DNA from: Bacteroidales bacterium UBA1195
GTDB lineage: Bacteria; Bacteroidota; Bacteroidia; Bacteroidales; WCHB1-69
DNA: 22,716 nt
Direction of reading: 5' to 3'
Assembly (NCBI GenBank): GCA_002309855.1
Contig: DBYD01000016.1
Location: forward strand, 1-22,716
Every line of letters starts with the position of its first letter. Within the stretch, counting starts at the first letter, position 1. Below are positions 1 to 6,957 of the stretch, in pieces. Made by a program: the position numbers and the translations under genes. A model generated the notes under the pieces. It was not told the origin of the DNA. It did not search any database and was given only the letters and a program-made list of their open reading frames with translations.

Positions 1-75
1 TGTATTAACTTTTTAAAGTAGATTCATAGTTTCTGTTCTGAATACAAAACAGGGACAAATTACATTGTCCAGGAG

Positions 76-639
76 GTGACCTATGGTTATGGCTCGGACA
101 TATATCCTCCATTTGCAGGATTATACAGGTTAAAGACAGATTTTGATGTTTATTACATTGCAAATAAAAAGTATTTGTTGGATGCTATCAGAAAAGATTC
201 CATAAATATGGACTCCTTGACGATTTTGGTCCCCCAAAACCATACATGGGGAATATATGATTCCATATCAAAAAAATATAGATTCACAATAAATCATTCT
301 ATGGATTTATATGATATCATGACAATGGATAACACTGAAGTATATGCAATAGGAGGCAAATATTATGCTGTCAAAAAGGTAAAATACGGATATTCGGATG
401 AAATGGAGGTGTTCAGAAGCCTATACAATTCTTTATTTGAAAATACGGATGATATACAAATCAAAAACGATGGGGAGGAAAAGTATTATAGAGAAACGTA
501 TAAGTCGATAAAAGAATATCTTCCTCAAAGGCAATACCAGTATTATTTGTTTCTCCAGGAAATTTGTGAAACGGATAAGGCAATTAGGAAGCATTTGTGG
601 AAAAGGAAATATGAATTGGACGAATTTTGGCAAAAGTAA
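76..639 (+). CDS. Hypothetical protein, possibly 5'-truncated
   Basis: I do not recognise this protein. It would be 187 aa from a GTG at 76, and is rich in Tyr, Lys and Asp/Glu, with no signal peptide or membrane segment. The C-terminal third looks helical and charged. The start is uncertain: the frame is open back to a TAG at 19-21 with no ATG in that stretch, and the AGGAGG at 71-76 overlaps the GTG itself, so it cannot act as its ribosome site. An ATG at 83 is in another frame that closes after 16 codons. The gene may therefore be a 3' remnant of a longer gene or use an unusual start. It is AT-rich compared with the core genes. Its TAA at 637-639 lies only 5 bp before the ATPase-cassette direct repeat. 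Confidence 0.45.
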   Translation: MTYGYGSDIYPPFAGLYRLKTDFDVYYIANKKYLLDAIRKDSINMDSLTILVPQNHTWGIYDSISKKYRFTINHSMDLYDIMTMDNTEVYAIGGKYYAVKKVKYGYSDEMEVFRSLYNSLFENTDDIQIKNDGEEKYYRETYKSIKEYLPQRQYQYYLFLQEICETDKAIRKHLWKRKYELDEFWQK

Positions 640-657
640 TTTCCCGCGTGCAATTTG

Positions 658-743
658 TGTAAAATAACGCAATCTGAAAGCCGGAAATTTGCAAAATAAC
701 GCAATTGAAAACAATTTTTTTTGTAAAATAGCGCAGTCTGTCG
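658..743 (+). repeat. Three 32-bp-spaced direct repeat units upstream of ATPase 1
   Basis: Three units start at 658, 690 and 722, a spacing of exactly 32 bp. Their cores are TGTAAAATAACGCAAT, TGCAAAATAACGCAAT and TGTAAAATAGCGCAGT; the linkers are less conserved. The third unit ends 11 bp before the TACTTTTG box and so covers the place where a -33 element would sit, an arrangement expected of an operator or iteron-like binding site. The role is inferred; the periodicity is directly visible. The units recur at 2195, 2227 and 2260 in the second copy. Confidence 0.8.
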
Positions 744-753
744 CTTTTTTTTC

Positions 754-761
754 TACTTTTG
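754..761 (+). promoter_or_regulatory. Bacteroidales -7 box for ATPase 1
   Basis: TACTTTTG matches the Bacteroidales -7 consensus TAnnTTTG and lies 22 bp before the ATG at 784. No TTTG-type -33 element is found at the usual spacing; that position is occupied by the third upstream repeat unit. Confidence 0.6.
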
Positions 762-783
762 CATTGAAAAAAAGACATGGATT

Positions 784-2073
784 ATGATAGACAAACGTAC
801 ATTGGAGTTTGTGCTCACCGACCAGCAGGAGGAGCTTGAATCGAGGTCGCATGAAATGCTGTGCCAAAGGATGGAAAAGTCTATGATAGATTTGGAAAGC
901 ACACAGGCACAAGTGGTGATAGGAGTGCGCCGTAGCGGAAAGTCAACGCTTTGTTATCAGGCCGTGCAAGGCAGAAATGAAAAATACGCCTATGTTGATT
1001 TTGACGATGAGCGGCTTGCCGGTATTGGTGCTGACCAATTGAACGATGTGCTGGAGGTGCTATACAAAATTCGCGGCGATTTCCAATACCTTTTCCTTGA
1101 CGAAATACAGAATGTTGATGGATGGCATCTCTTTGTGAACAGGATGCTTAGGAGAAAGATGCACATCATTGTCACAGGATCCAATGCCAAGCTGCTCAGT
1201 GGCGAGTTGGCCACACACCTTTCGGGCCGTAACAGGGAGATTCCACTCTATCCTTTTTCATTCGGGGAGTTCTGTGTGATGAAAATGGTGGATGCAGAAA
1301 AGCGCACCACAAAGGCGGAGGCAATGCGAAGGGCGGCATTCGATGAGTACCTGAAGCAGGGCGGTTTTCCCGAACTTCTGAATATAAAGGACAATAAAAG
1401 TTATGTCAATTCGCTTGTTGAAAACATTTTGAAGCGTGATATCGAACAGCGGTACAGGATAGCATATCGGGCCGCATTTGAGCAGATGACCCGACATCTT
1501 CTGAATGTTGTCCCAACCGTCGCTGTTGTTAAGGATTTGGCGCAATTGTTCCAAATAAGGTCTGAGAACACCGTCAAAAACTATGTGAACTATTTGAAGC
1601 AGGCCTTCGTGCTGATTGGTATCCAAAAGTATTCGCACAAAAGCAGAATGCGCATGGTGCAGGAAAAACTCTATGCGGTTGATGTCGCGATGATGGATCA
1701 GCGGGAGTATGCTTTTTCCGGTGAGAATTTGGGATTCCGTTTGGAAACCATTGTTGCCATCCATCTGATCAGAAGATGCAGGATGGACGGTAATGACGTA
1801 TATTATTATAGTGACCGTTCGGGAGAGTGTGACTTCATCGTGTGCAAGGGCAACAGGGTGATACAGGCCATACAGGTGTCGTATGATATTTCTGCCGGTA
1901 AGACCCGCAGACGTGAAATGGGCGGACTCCTGCTTGCAGCAAGGCATACGGGATGCGACAATCTGTTGCTGCTGACCGACCATGAGAGCGGCGAGGTGGA
2001 GGAATCCGGATACCGCATCCGGATACAGCCTGTGTATGAATGGAGTCTTGAGATAATGCACATGGTTGGTTAG
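784..2073 (+). CDS. AAA_14/DUF4143-type ATPase, copy 1
   Basis: This 429-aa protein has the architecture of the Bacteroidota/archaeal ATPases with an AAA_14 core and a DUF4143 C-terminus. Walker A is GVRRSGKST (47-55) and Walker B is YLFLDEIQN (102-110). These are followed by TGSNAKLLS (131-139), HLSGR (145-149) and LYPFSFGEF (155-163), all typical of the family. A helical middle region leads to the C-terminal domain, which resembles a PD-(D/E)XK nuclease fold. There, ECD (349-350 region) is present but the expected ExK is QVS (364-366), so nuclease activity is doubtful. The cellular role of the family is not established. The ATG at 784 sits 22 bp after a -7 box. The gene is flanked by a 249-bp direct repeat that duplicates its own 5' end, which suggests a recent duplication or cassette insertion. 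Confidence 0.9.
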   Translation: MIDKRTLEFVLTDQQEELESRSHEMLCQRMEKSMIDLESTQAQVVIGVRRSGKSTLCYQAVQGRNEKYAYVDFDDERLAGIGADQLNDVLEVLYKIRGDFQYLFLDEIQNVDGWHLFVNRMLRRKMHIIVTGSNAKLLSGELATHLSGRNREIPLYPFSFGEFCVMKMVDAEKRTTKAEAMRRAAFDEYLKQGGFPELLNIKDNKSYVNSLVENILKRDIEQRYRIAYRAAFEQMTRHLLNVVPTVAVVKDLAQLFQIRSENTVKNYVNYLKQAFVLIGIQKYSHKSRMRMVQEKLYAVDVAMMDQREYAFSGENLGFRLETIVAIHLIRRCRMDGNDVYYYSDRSGECDFIVCKGNRVIQAIQVSYDISAGKTRRREMGGLLLAARHTGCDNLLLLTDHESGEVEESGYRIRIQPVYEWSLEIMHMVG

Positions 2074-2138
2074 GTGATTCATGTGCATTTTTTTGAATAT
2101 GGCGCGTTGTGCGTGGTGCTGCTTGTTTATGTCAAGAA

Positions 2139-2166
2139 GTAGAGACGCAATGCATTGCGTCTCTAC
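2139..2166. repeat. Perfect 28-bp palindrome (REP-like)
   Basis: The sequence is GTAGAGACGCAA, then TGCA, then the exact reverse complement of the first arm. It lies 65 bp after the ATPase 1 stop codon and 15 bp before the second direct-repeat copy. It could fold into a strong hairpin and might stop transcription, but no T-run follows, so an intrinsic terminator is not well supported. It resembles dispersed palindromic (REP/MITE-type) sequences. Confidence 0.7.
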
Positions 2167-2181
2167 ACGCCGTCCCAACAT

Positions 2182-2431
2182 CGCGTGCAATTCGTGTAAA
2201 ATAACGCAATCTGAAAGCCCGAAATTTGCAAAATAACGCAATTGAAAACATTTTTTTTTTGTAAAATAGCGCAGTCTGTCGCTTTTTTTTCTACTTTTGC
2301 ATTGAAAAAAAGACATGGATTATGATAGACAAACGTACATTGGAGTTTGTGCTCACCGACCAGCAGGAGGAGCTTGAATCGAGGTCGCATGAAATGCTGT
2401 GCCAAAGGATGGAAAAGTCTATGATAGATTT
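2182..2431 (+). repeat. Direct repeat, right copy
   Basis: This is the second copy of the 645-893 segment, 1537-1538 bp downstream, including the three spaced units (2195, 2227, 2260), the -7 box (2292-2299) and 36 codons of the ATPase. Similarity ends at 2431, 6 bp before the ATG of the small membrane protein. The short distance and near identity make deletion of the intervening ATPase by homologous recombination plausible. Confidence 0.95.
2292..2299 (+). promoter_or_regulatory. Duplicated -7 box
   Basis: This TACTTTTG is identical to the ATPase 1 box and 23 bp before the ATG at 2322. If active, it would transcribe the truncated ATPase leader and the small membrane protein gene behind it. 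Confidence 0.5.
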
Positions 2432-2441
2432 TTGCTTATGA
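2322..2441 (+). pseudogene. Truncated ATPase 5' fragment (39 codons)
   Basis: The first 36 codons are identical to those of ATPase 1. The frame then runs D-F-C-L to a TGA at 2439-2441. It lacks the Walker motifs and cannot be an ATPase. The TGA overlaps the ATG of the next gene (ATGA at 2438-2441), so if translated it could act as a leader peptide coupled to that gene. It is either a remnant of a second ATPase copy or a by-product of cassette insertion. Confidence 0.8.
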
Positions 2442-2779
2442 TAGAACCTTTTACTTATTTATATTACAGGTGTTACAGATTGTACGGGAAAAATAATGCA
2501 TATCCTGGCCCATATAATAACGTGTTGTTTGCTTTAATGTTGTATATAAATACAGCTTCATTGACAGCAGTAATACAATGGGATTTCCCGTCAGATGTTA
2601 CTTTTTGTTTTATTACTTTTGTTACTGTAATAATAATGCTTCTTTTTTCATTCAATAAAAAAAGGATTGTAAAGAAATATGAGAATCTTAACGGGAAACA
2701 AAAAAAAATAGGAAATATTGTTTTTATTGTTGAAATATTTGTAACAATAGTTTCTCTATTAGTATTAATTTGGATATAA
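2438..2779 (+). CDS. Small multi-pass membrane protein
   Basis: This 113-aa protein begins at the ATG at 2438. A longer version from a GTG at 2399 would read through the direct repeat in a shifted frame and is unlikely. It shows an aromatic N-terminus (YLYYRCYRLY), two hydrophobic segments in the middle (about residues 31-47 and 54-74), a basic loop (KKRIVKKYENLNGKQKK) and a C-terminal hydrophobic segment (about 92-113). Small membrane proteins of this kind are common in Bacteroidota accessory regions and sometimes sit in polymorphic-toxin immunity clusters, but no toxin gene is in view, so no function is assigned. It is AT-rich, like the hypothetical gene at 76-639. Without the ATPase cassette those two genes would be about 11 bp apart. 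Confidence 0.7.
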   Translation: MIEPFTYLYYRCYRLYGKNNAYPGPYNNVLFALMLYINTASLTAVIQWDFPSDVTFCFITFVTVIIMLLFSFNKKRIVKKYENLNGKQKKIGNIVFIVEIFVTIVSLLVLIWI

Positions 2780-2912
2780 TACTACCCAAAAATTCAGACC
2801 AACGGCAAAGTGAATGATTTCGGAAAACAATTCAGTAAATGGTGAAATACAATTATGCCGTGGCGTCTGAAATAAAAACATTCCTTCCACGGGAGCGTAT
2901 CGCTTTTTTTAG

Positions 2913-2920
2913 TACTTTTG
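2913..2920 (+). promoter_or_regulatory. Bacteroidales -7 box for the HdrC/HdrB-like pair
   Basis: TACTTTTG matches TAnnTTTG and ends 18 bp before the ATG at 2939, implying a very short leader. This argues for the ATG start and against the upstream in-frame TTG at 2918, which overlaps the box. Confidence 0.55.
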
Positions 2921-2938
2921 CCGATTATTATTTTGGAT

Positions 2939-3631
2939 ATGGGAGCCTTATATGACAAACTGAATGAGGATTTCCGGCTGGAGGAGGCCTTGAACGCCTG
3001 CATGAGCTGCGGTGTCTGCACGGCCATCTGTCCAGCGGCGGAATTCTACCATTACGATCCGCGTGCCATCTGCACCATCGTGCAGTCGCAGGACGATGCG
3101 GAGATTGAGAAACTGCTGAAAAGCGACACCATCTGGTACTGCGGCCAGTGCATGTCCTGCAAGACCCGCTGCCCCCGCGGCAACACGCCGGGCATCGTAA
3201 TCAGCGTGCTGCGCACCTATGCCCAGAAGATGGGCTATTTTGTGGAGAATGAGAAGGGAAGGCAGCAGTATGCCATCGAGCAGACTGTCGGCCAGAATAT
3301 CCTGAAACGCGGCTACTGCGTGCATCCTGACATTGTAACGGTGGACAAACATCCGGAGCAGGGGCCCGTGTGGGAGTGGTACATGGAGCATATCGCGGAG
3401 GTCTCACCACGTTTCGGGGCGAAATACCACCAGCGTGGTGCGGGCGCCATCCGTGACATTGCCGAGGATGACCTGAAGGAGATAAATGCCATTTTTGAAG
3501 TGACGGGCGGAAAGGAGATGTACCGGCAGATTGAGGAACAGTCCGAAACCTTCGCCAAGGAGCATAACTTGCCGATGGATGAATATGTGCAGCACATATT
3601 CACCGAGGATTCCGGATGCCATTCATTATAA
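2939..3631 (+). CDS. HdrC-like 4Fe-4S dicluster protein
   Basis: This 230-aa soluble protein carries two 4Fe-4S cluster motifs: CMSCGVCTAICP (Cys 21, 24, 27, 31) and CGQCMSCKTRCP (Cys 68, 71, 74, 78). This is the arrangement of heterodisulfide reductase subunit C and related electron-transfer proteins. The rest (about 80-230) is helical, charged and not motif-rich. HdrC passes electrons to HdrB-type subunits, and the next gene encodes an HdrB-like protein 11 bp downstream, so the two probably form one complex. Bacteroidales do not make methanogen cofactors, so the natural electron acceptor is unknown. The ATG at 2939 was chosen because a -7 box lies just upstream. Confidence 0.85.
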   Translation: MGALYDKLNEDFRLEEALNACMSCGVCTAICPAAEFYHYDPRAICTIVQSQDDAEIEKLLKSDTIWYCGQCMSCKTRCPRGNTPGIVISVLRTYAQKMGYFVENEKGRQQYAIEQTVGQNILKRGYCVHPDIVTVDKHPEQGPVWEWYMEHIAEVSPRFGAKYHQRGAGAIRDIAEDDLKEINAIFEVTGGKEMYRQIEEQSETFAKEHNLPMDEYVQHIFTEDSGCHSL

Positions 3632-3642
3632 AAAAAGTGACC

Positions 3643-4698
3643 ATGCAGAAGAGATTTTGGAACGAATACCAGAAGGAGATAGCGGACGACCATTATTATT
3701 ATGCCCGCAGTTGCATCCGCCAGAGCTTCACTCCGGGTGCGGAAAACATGTTCCTGAAAATATTACGTGAGGACTTGGGCAAGGATGTTTATGATGACGA
3801 GCATCAGCACACCTGCACAGGCATTGGTTACCATTCCGACATTGTGCCGTTCTACACTACGGCGACGGTGATGGCGCGGCTCTTTTCGCTGATGACTGCC
3901 GCCGGCTATAAAAATTACATCCCATCCTGCGTCACCTCGTTCGGCCTGTATGTGGAGGTGCTGGAGACATGGAAACATCAGCCGGAGACGTTGGAGAAGA
4001 CGAGGGAATACCTCTTCAAGGCGACCAAACGGGAATTTGAGGTGCCGGAAAACATCGTGCATTCCTCCGATGTGCTTTATAAGTTCCGCAACGAATTGAA
4101 ACCTAAAATGAAATATCAGCTTGTGAACCGTCACACGGGAGAACCTTTGCGCGGGGTGGAGCATGTGGGCTGCCATTACGCCAAGGTGTTTCCAGCCTTC
4201 GGTGTGGGCGGCGCGGAATTCCCCTACGTGCTTGCGGGGCTGATTGAGGCCTGGGGCGGCGAGGTGGTCGATTACCCTGAGCGGCGGCACTGCTGCGGCT
4301 TCGGCTTCCGCAACTACCTGGTGCAGGCTAACCGCGGCTATTCGGTGAGCAACACGCACAAGAAATTGGAGTCTATGGAGCCATACCATCCCGACTTCAT
4401 ACTGACCAACTGCCCGGGCTGCAACATGTTCCTGGACCGCTGGCAATATACCATCTCGGAGATGGAGCACAAGACATACGATACGGAGGGGAAAGGTATT
4501 CCGGTGCTTTCGCACGAGGAGCTGGCCGCCCTGCTGATGGGATATGACCCGTGGGAGATCGGCCTGCAGATTCATCAGGTGCAGGTTGAGAGCCTGCTGG
4601 ACAAAATCGGAATCGAGTACGACCCGAAGGGGAAATATGCGGACGCATCGGGCAGGCAGCTGGCACCGCCGGAAAAGCCGACTTGCCTTTGCGTGTAG
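3643..4698 (+). CDS. HdrB-like CCG-domain protein
   Basis: This 351-aa protein is related to heterodisulfide reductase subunit B. The second cysteine-rich CCG domain is complete: C177, C217-C218, C257 and C260 (C-x39-CC-x38-CxxC), close to the motif that binds the noncubane cluster in HdrB. The first domain is reduced to single cysteines at C24, C58 and C96, lacking the CC pair and the CxxC. The start was placed at 3643, which gives an 11-bp gap after the HdrC-like gene; an ATG at 3616 would overlap it and add nine residues. The partner is probably the upstream iron-sulfur protein. No HdrA-type flavoprotein is in the window, so electron donor and acceptor remain unknown. Confidence 0.85.
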   Translation: MQKRFWNEYQKEIADDHYYYARSCIRQSFTPGAENMFLKILREDLGKDVYDDEHQHTCTGIGYHSDIVPFYTTATVMARLFSLMTAAGYKNYIPSCVTSFGLYVEVLETWKHQPETLEKTREYLFKATKREFEVPENIVHSSDVLYKFRNELKPKMKYQLVNRHTGEPLRGVEHVGCHYAKVFPAFGVGGAEFPYVLAGLIEAWGGEVVDYPERRHCCGFGFRNYLVQANRGYSVSNTHKKLESMEPYHPDFILTNCPGCNMFLDRWQYTISEMEHKTYDTEGKGIPVLSHEELAALLMGYDPWEIGLQIHQVQVESLLDKIGIEYDPKGKYADASGRQLAPPEKPTCLCV

Positions 4699-4722
4699 CT
4701 GATGACATTAATAAAATAACTT

Positions 4723-5727
4723 ATGACAAAGGAGATGAAACCGAATATAGCAGTGATTACCGGAGGCCATTCCGGGGAATACGAAATAGCCGTCCAGAGC
4801 GGCGAGAACATCTACAACCAGTTGGACAAGAACCGTTTTAACGTCCACCTTATACTTATGAAGGGGAATTCGTGGAGCGTAAGGTTGGAAAACGGCACAA
4901 CGGTTGAAATAGACAAGAACGACTTCACGCTGCCGCTCCCAGAGGGCCGCGTCCGGTTCGATGCGGTCTTCATCGCCATCCACGGAACACCTGGTGAGAA
5001 CGGCAAGCTCCAGGGCTATTTCGATATGCTCGGCATACCATACGTGGGCTGCAAGGCGGACATCTCCGCGCTGACCTTCAACAAGCACCTCTGCAACACC
5101 TACCTGAAGGCCTTCCAGGTGAAGATGACCGATTCGGTTCATTTGTACAGGCACGATCCGTTGGATCCGGAGGCTATCGTGGCGCGTTTGGGGCTGCCAT
5201 GTTTTGTGAAGCCATGCGGCTCCGGCTCCAGTGTGGGCGTGACCAAGGTGAAGGATGCCGGCCAGCTTAAAATGGCTGCCGATGAGGCCTTCAAATATGA
5301 CGATGAGATTCTGGTGGAGCGTTTTGTCCCCGGAAGGGAGCTGGCCTGCGGCGTGGTCTCATTGGATAACAAGCCGCAGGTGATTGCAATCACCGAAATA
5401 TGCCCGAAAAAGGATTTCTTCGACTATGAGGCCAAATACCAGCCCGGCATGTCGGACGAAATCACCCCGGCCGATATTCCGGCTGAAACATGGCGGCATT
5501 GTGAGGAGGAATCGTTGCGGATATATCGTGCGCTGGGCTGCTCCGGCATTGTCCGCATAGACTATATCGTAAACGGAACAGGCCTCTATTTCATTGAGGT
5601 GAACACCATCCCCGGACAGACTTCCGGCAGCATCGTGCCCAAGCAGCTTGCCTGGCGCGGATGGAGTTTCAGCGAACTTTGCACCAGGCTGCTGGAGGAG
5701 GTGCTGCAACAACATTCCGGAAAATAG
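4723..5727 (+). CDS. ddl: D-alanine--D-alanine ligase
   Basis: This 334-aa ATP-grasp enzyme joins two D-alanines for peptidoglycan synthesis in the cytoplasm. Visible motifs are GGHSGEYEIA (14-23), HGTPGENG (87-94), KPCGSGSSVGV (163-173), the omega-loop EAKY with Tyr239, Asp280 and EVNTIPGQT (292-300). Tyr at the EAKY position is the residue usual for D-Ala-D-Ala ligases, where D-lactate ligases have Phe. PGQT replaces the more common PGMT near the C-terminus. Length is normal for the family. It starts 24 bp after the HdrB-like gene and may be read from the same transcript. The acyltransferase gene begins 11 bp after its stop. Confidence 0.95.
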   Translation: MTKEMKPNIAVITGGHSGEYEIAVQSGENIYNQLDKNRFNVHLILMKGNSWSVRLENGTTVEIDKNDFTLPLPEGRVRFDAVFIAIHGTPGENGKLQGYFDMLGIPYVGCKADISALTFNKHLCNTYLKAFQVKMTDSVHLYRHDPLDPEAIVARLGLPCFVKPCGSGSSVGVTKVKDAGQLKMAADEAFKYDDEILVERFVPGRELACGVVSLDNKPQVIAITEICPKKDFFDYEAKYQPGMSDEITPADIPAETWRHCEEESLRIYRALGCSGIVRIDYIVNGTGLYFIEVNTIPGQTSGSIVPKQLAWRGWSFSELCTRLLEEVLQQHSGK

Positions 5728-5738
5728 TGGTTAAGGTG

Positions 5739-6830
5739 ATGGCGGAACCCCGTGCCTTACCGCTAAACCGGCTTCCGGACAGTGGGACAAGCCGGACTAT
5801 CGGGCTGCTACGTTGGGTGCTGATGTTCCTGGTGGTGCTGATCCATACCAACCTTGTTGCCGATACAGGTTGTGAGGGTACACTTTACGGACAGCTGTAC
5901 CATTATGCCGGTCATGTGGTCTGGTTGGCCAATCCGCTCTTCTTCCTGATATCGGGCTACCTGTTTGTAGCTTCAAGTGAGGCTTTCACCATGAAGCTGT
6001 TTGTGCGCAAGTGCCGTGGGCGTCTGCGTACTTGGGTTGTCCCTTATTTGTTGTGGAATACTGTGTTCCTGTTGTTTTACGGCGTGGTCGGCCTGCTGTT
6101 GCCTTCTGTTTTGGGGGAGATTCCGCCGTTGGGGGAGATGTCATTCGCCGATATTTTGCGCGCCTACTGGTGCATTCGGGGGGTGGGGTTCAATTCCGGC
6201 CCCATAGACGGGCCGCTCTGGTTCCTGCGCGATCTGATGGTGATAGCGCTTTTCACACCCTTGTTCCATCGGATTGTGCGTATCCATAAACTTTCCCTGC
6301 TTCTGCCCCTGCTGCTGGCGTCGCTTCCCCATCAGTTGGGTTTTGAGTCGGAGGCTGCCTGCTTCTGTATAGGCTGTTGGCTGAATGTATGGATGCCGTC
6401 ACTGTCGGAGTGGCTGAAGAGGCCGGTGTGGCCGCCGCTGCTGCTCTATGTGGCCGCCGTTGTGGCTCTGGAACTGCCGCTCCCTTTTGGGGGATGGACG
6501 GACGCGCCGTTGCTGCTGCTTCGCAACCTTTCCGGCATGATGCTGTTTGCGCGGTTGGCATATCGGGTGGCGGGCCATACTCCAGCGTTGGACTGGCGCA
6601 GACTGGCGGAACCGGTCTTTTTTGTCTTTGCCCTGCATTTTATTTTTGCCCGCGTGCTGACCAAGTTTTCCGCACGTTGGCTGGTTGCGCACGCTGTTGG
6701 GAGTGACGGTTTTGCGGCGGTGCATCTGCTGAATGCGCTTTTGTCCATGGGATGCTGTCTGCTTGTCTTCCTCCTTTTGCGGCGTTTTACACCGCTGTCG
6801 TGCCGTTGGCTTTCCGGTACTGCAAAATAA
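5739..6830 (+). CDS. Acyltransferase family 3 membrane protein
   Basis: This 363-aa polytopic protein belongs to the acyltransferase-3 family (O-acetylation of surface sugars and related substrates). The N-terminal signature is RTIGLLRWVLMFLVVLIHTN with Arg25 and His36, the likely catalytic histidine region. It is followed by FFLISGYLF and PLWFLRDLMVI and about nine or ten hydrophobic segments. The ATG at 5739 was chosen over an upstream start at 5661, which would overlap ddl by 67 bp and add 26 residues unlike this family. The substrate cannot be read from the sequence. Its position behind ddl suggests co-transcription and a cell-envelope role, which is inference. Confidence 0.85.
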   Translation: MAEPRALPLNRLPDSGTSRTIGLLRWVLMFLVVLIHTNLVADTGCEGTLYGQLYHYAGHVVWLANPLFFLISGYLFVASSEAFTMKLFVRKCRGRLRTWVVPYLLWNTVFLLFYGVVGLLLPSVLGEIPPLGEMSFADILRAYWCIRGVGFNSGPIDGPLWFLRDLMVIALFTPLFHRIVRIHKLSLLLPLLLASLPHQLGFESEAACFCIGCWLNVWMPSLSEWLKRPVWPPLLLYVAAVVALELPLPFGGWTDAPLLLLRNLSGMMLFARLAYRVAGHTPALDWRRLAEPVFFVFALHFIFARVLTKFSARWLVAHAVGSDGFAAVHLLNALLSMGCCLLVFLLLRRFTPLSCRWLSGTAK

Positions 6831-6872
6831 GAATTTTTGTTAAAAAACCTCTCTGCGGTTATCCCTTTTTTG

Positions 6873-6880
6873 TATATTTG
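6873..6880 (+). promoter_or_regulatory. Bacteroidales -7 box for pta
   Basis: TATATTTG matches TAnnTTTG and lies 77 bp before the pta ATG at 6958, implying an untranslated leader of about 70 nt that is A/T-rich close to the start codon. Confidence 0.6.
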
Positions 6881-6957
6881 CAAATTCGTTTTTTTACGGG
6901 ACGGATGATTTTATCTTATTGACAATTAATATTAAACTATTTTAAAAAACATTCAAT

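Larger units (their letters stand above)
645..893 (+). repeat. Direct repeat, left copy (promoter and 5' end of ATPase gene)
   Basis: This 249-bp segment recurs at 2182-2431 with about four differences, all before position 721: two substitutions and a small change around a T-tract. From 721 to 893 the copies are identical. Each copy contains three 32-bp-spaced repeat units, a TACTTTTG box, the ATG and the first 36 codons of the ATPase. The identity ends abruptly at 893, within codon 37. Confidence 0.95.

Noticed and set aside
433..912. Antisense open frame of 159 codons across the hypothetical gene end and the ATPase 1 upstream repeats
   Set aside because: It spans repeat units and the opposite ends of two plus-strand features; its repeated aromatic peptide pattern follows from DNA periodicity, not coding selection.
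2139..2166. Intrinsic terminator for ATPase 1
   Set aside because: The hairpin is strong but no T-run follows it; kept as a palindromic repeat instead.
1258..2316. Long antisense frame of 352 codons opposite ATPase 1
   Set aside because: The sense strand has a full motif-supported ATPase; the antisense product has no recognisable domain.
645..2431. Conventional insertion sequence or composite transposon
   Set aside because: No transposase gene, terminal inverted repeats or target-site duplication can be seen.
2399..2437. Upstream GTG start extending the small membrane protein
   Set aside because: The extra 13 residues would be encoded by the ATPase repeat in a shifted frame, so the ATG at 2438 is the better start.
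3763..4575. Antisense frame of 270 codons opposite the HdrB-like gene
   Set aside because: It mirrors codon bias of a well-supported gene and shows His/Arg/Leu-rich shadow composition.
5661..5738. Longer start for the acyltransferase
   Set aside because: It overlaps ddl by 67 bp and adds residues unlike the family, whereas the ATG at 5739 gives a normal N-terminus.
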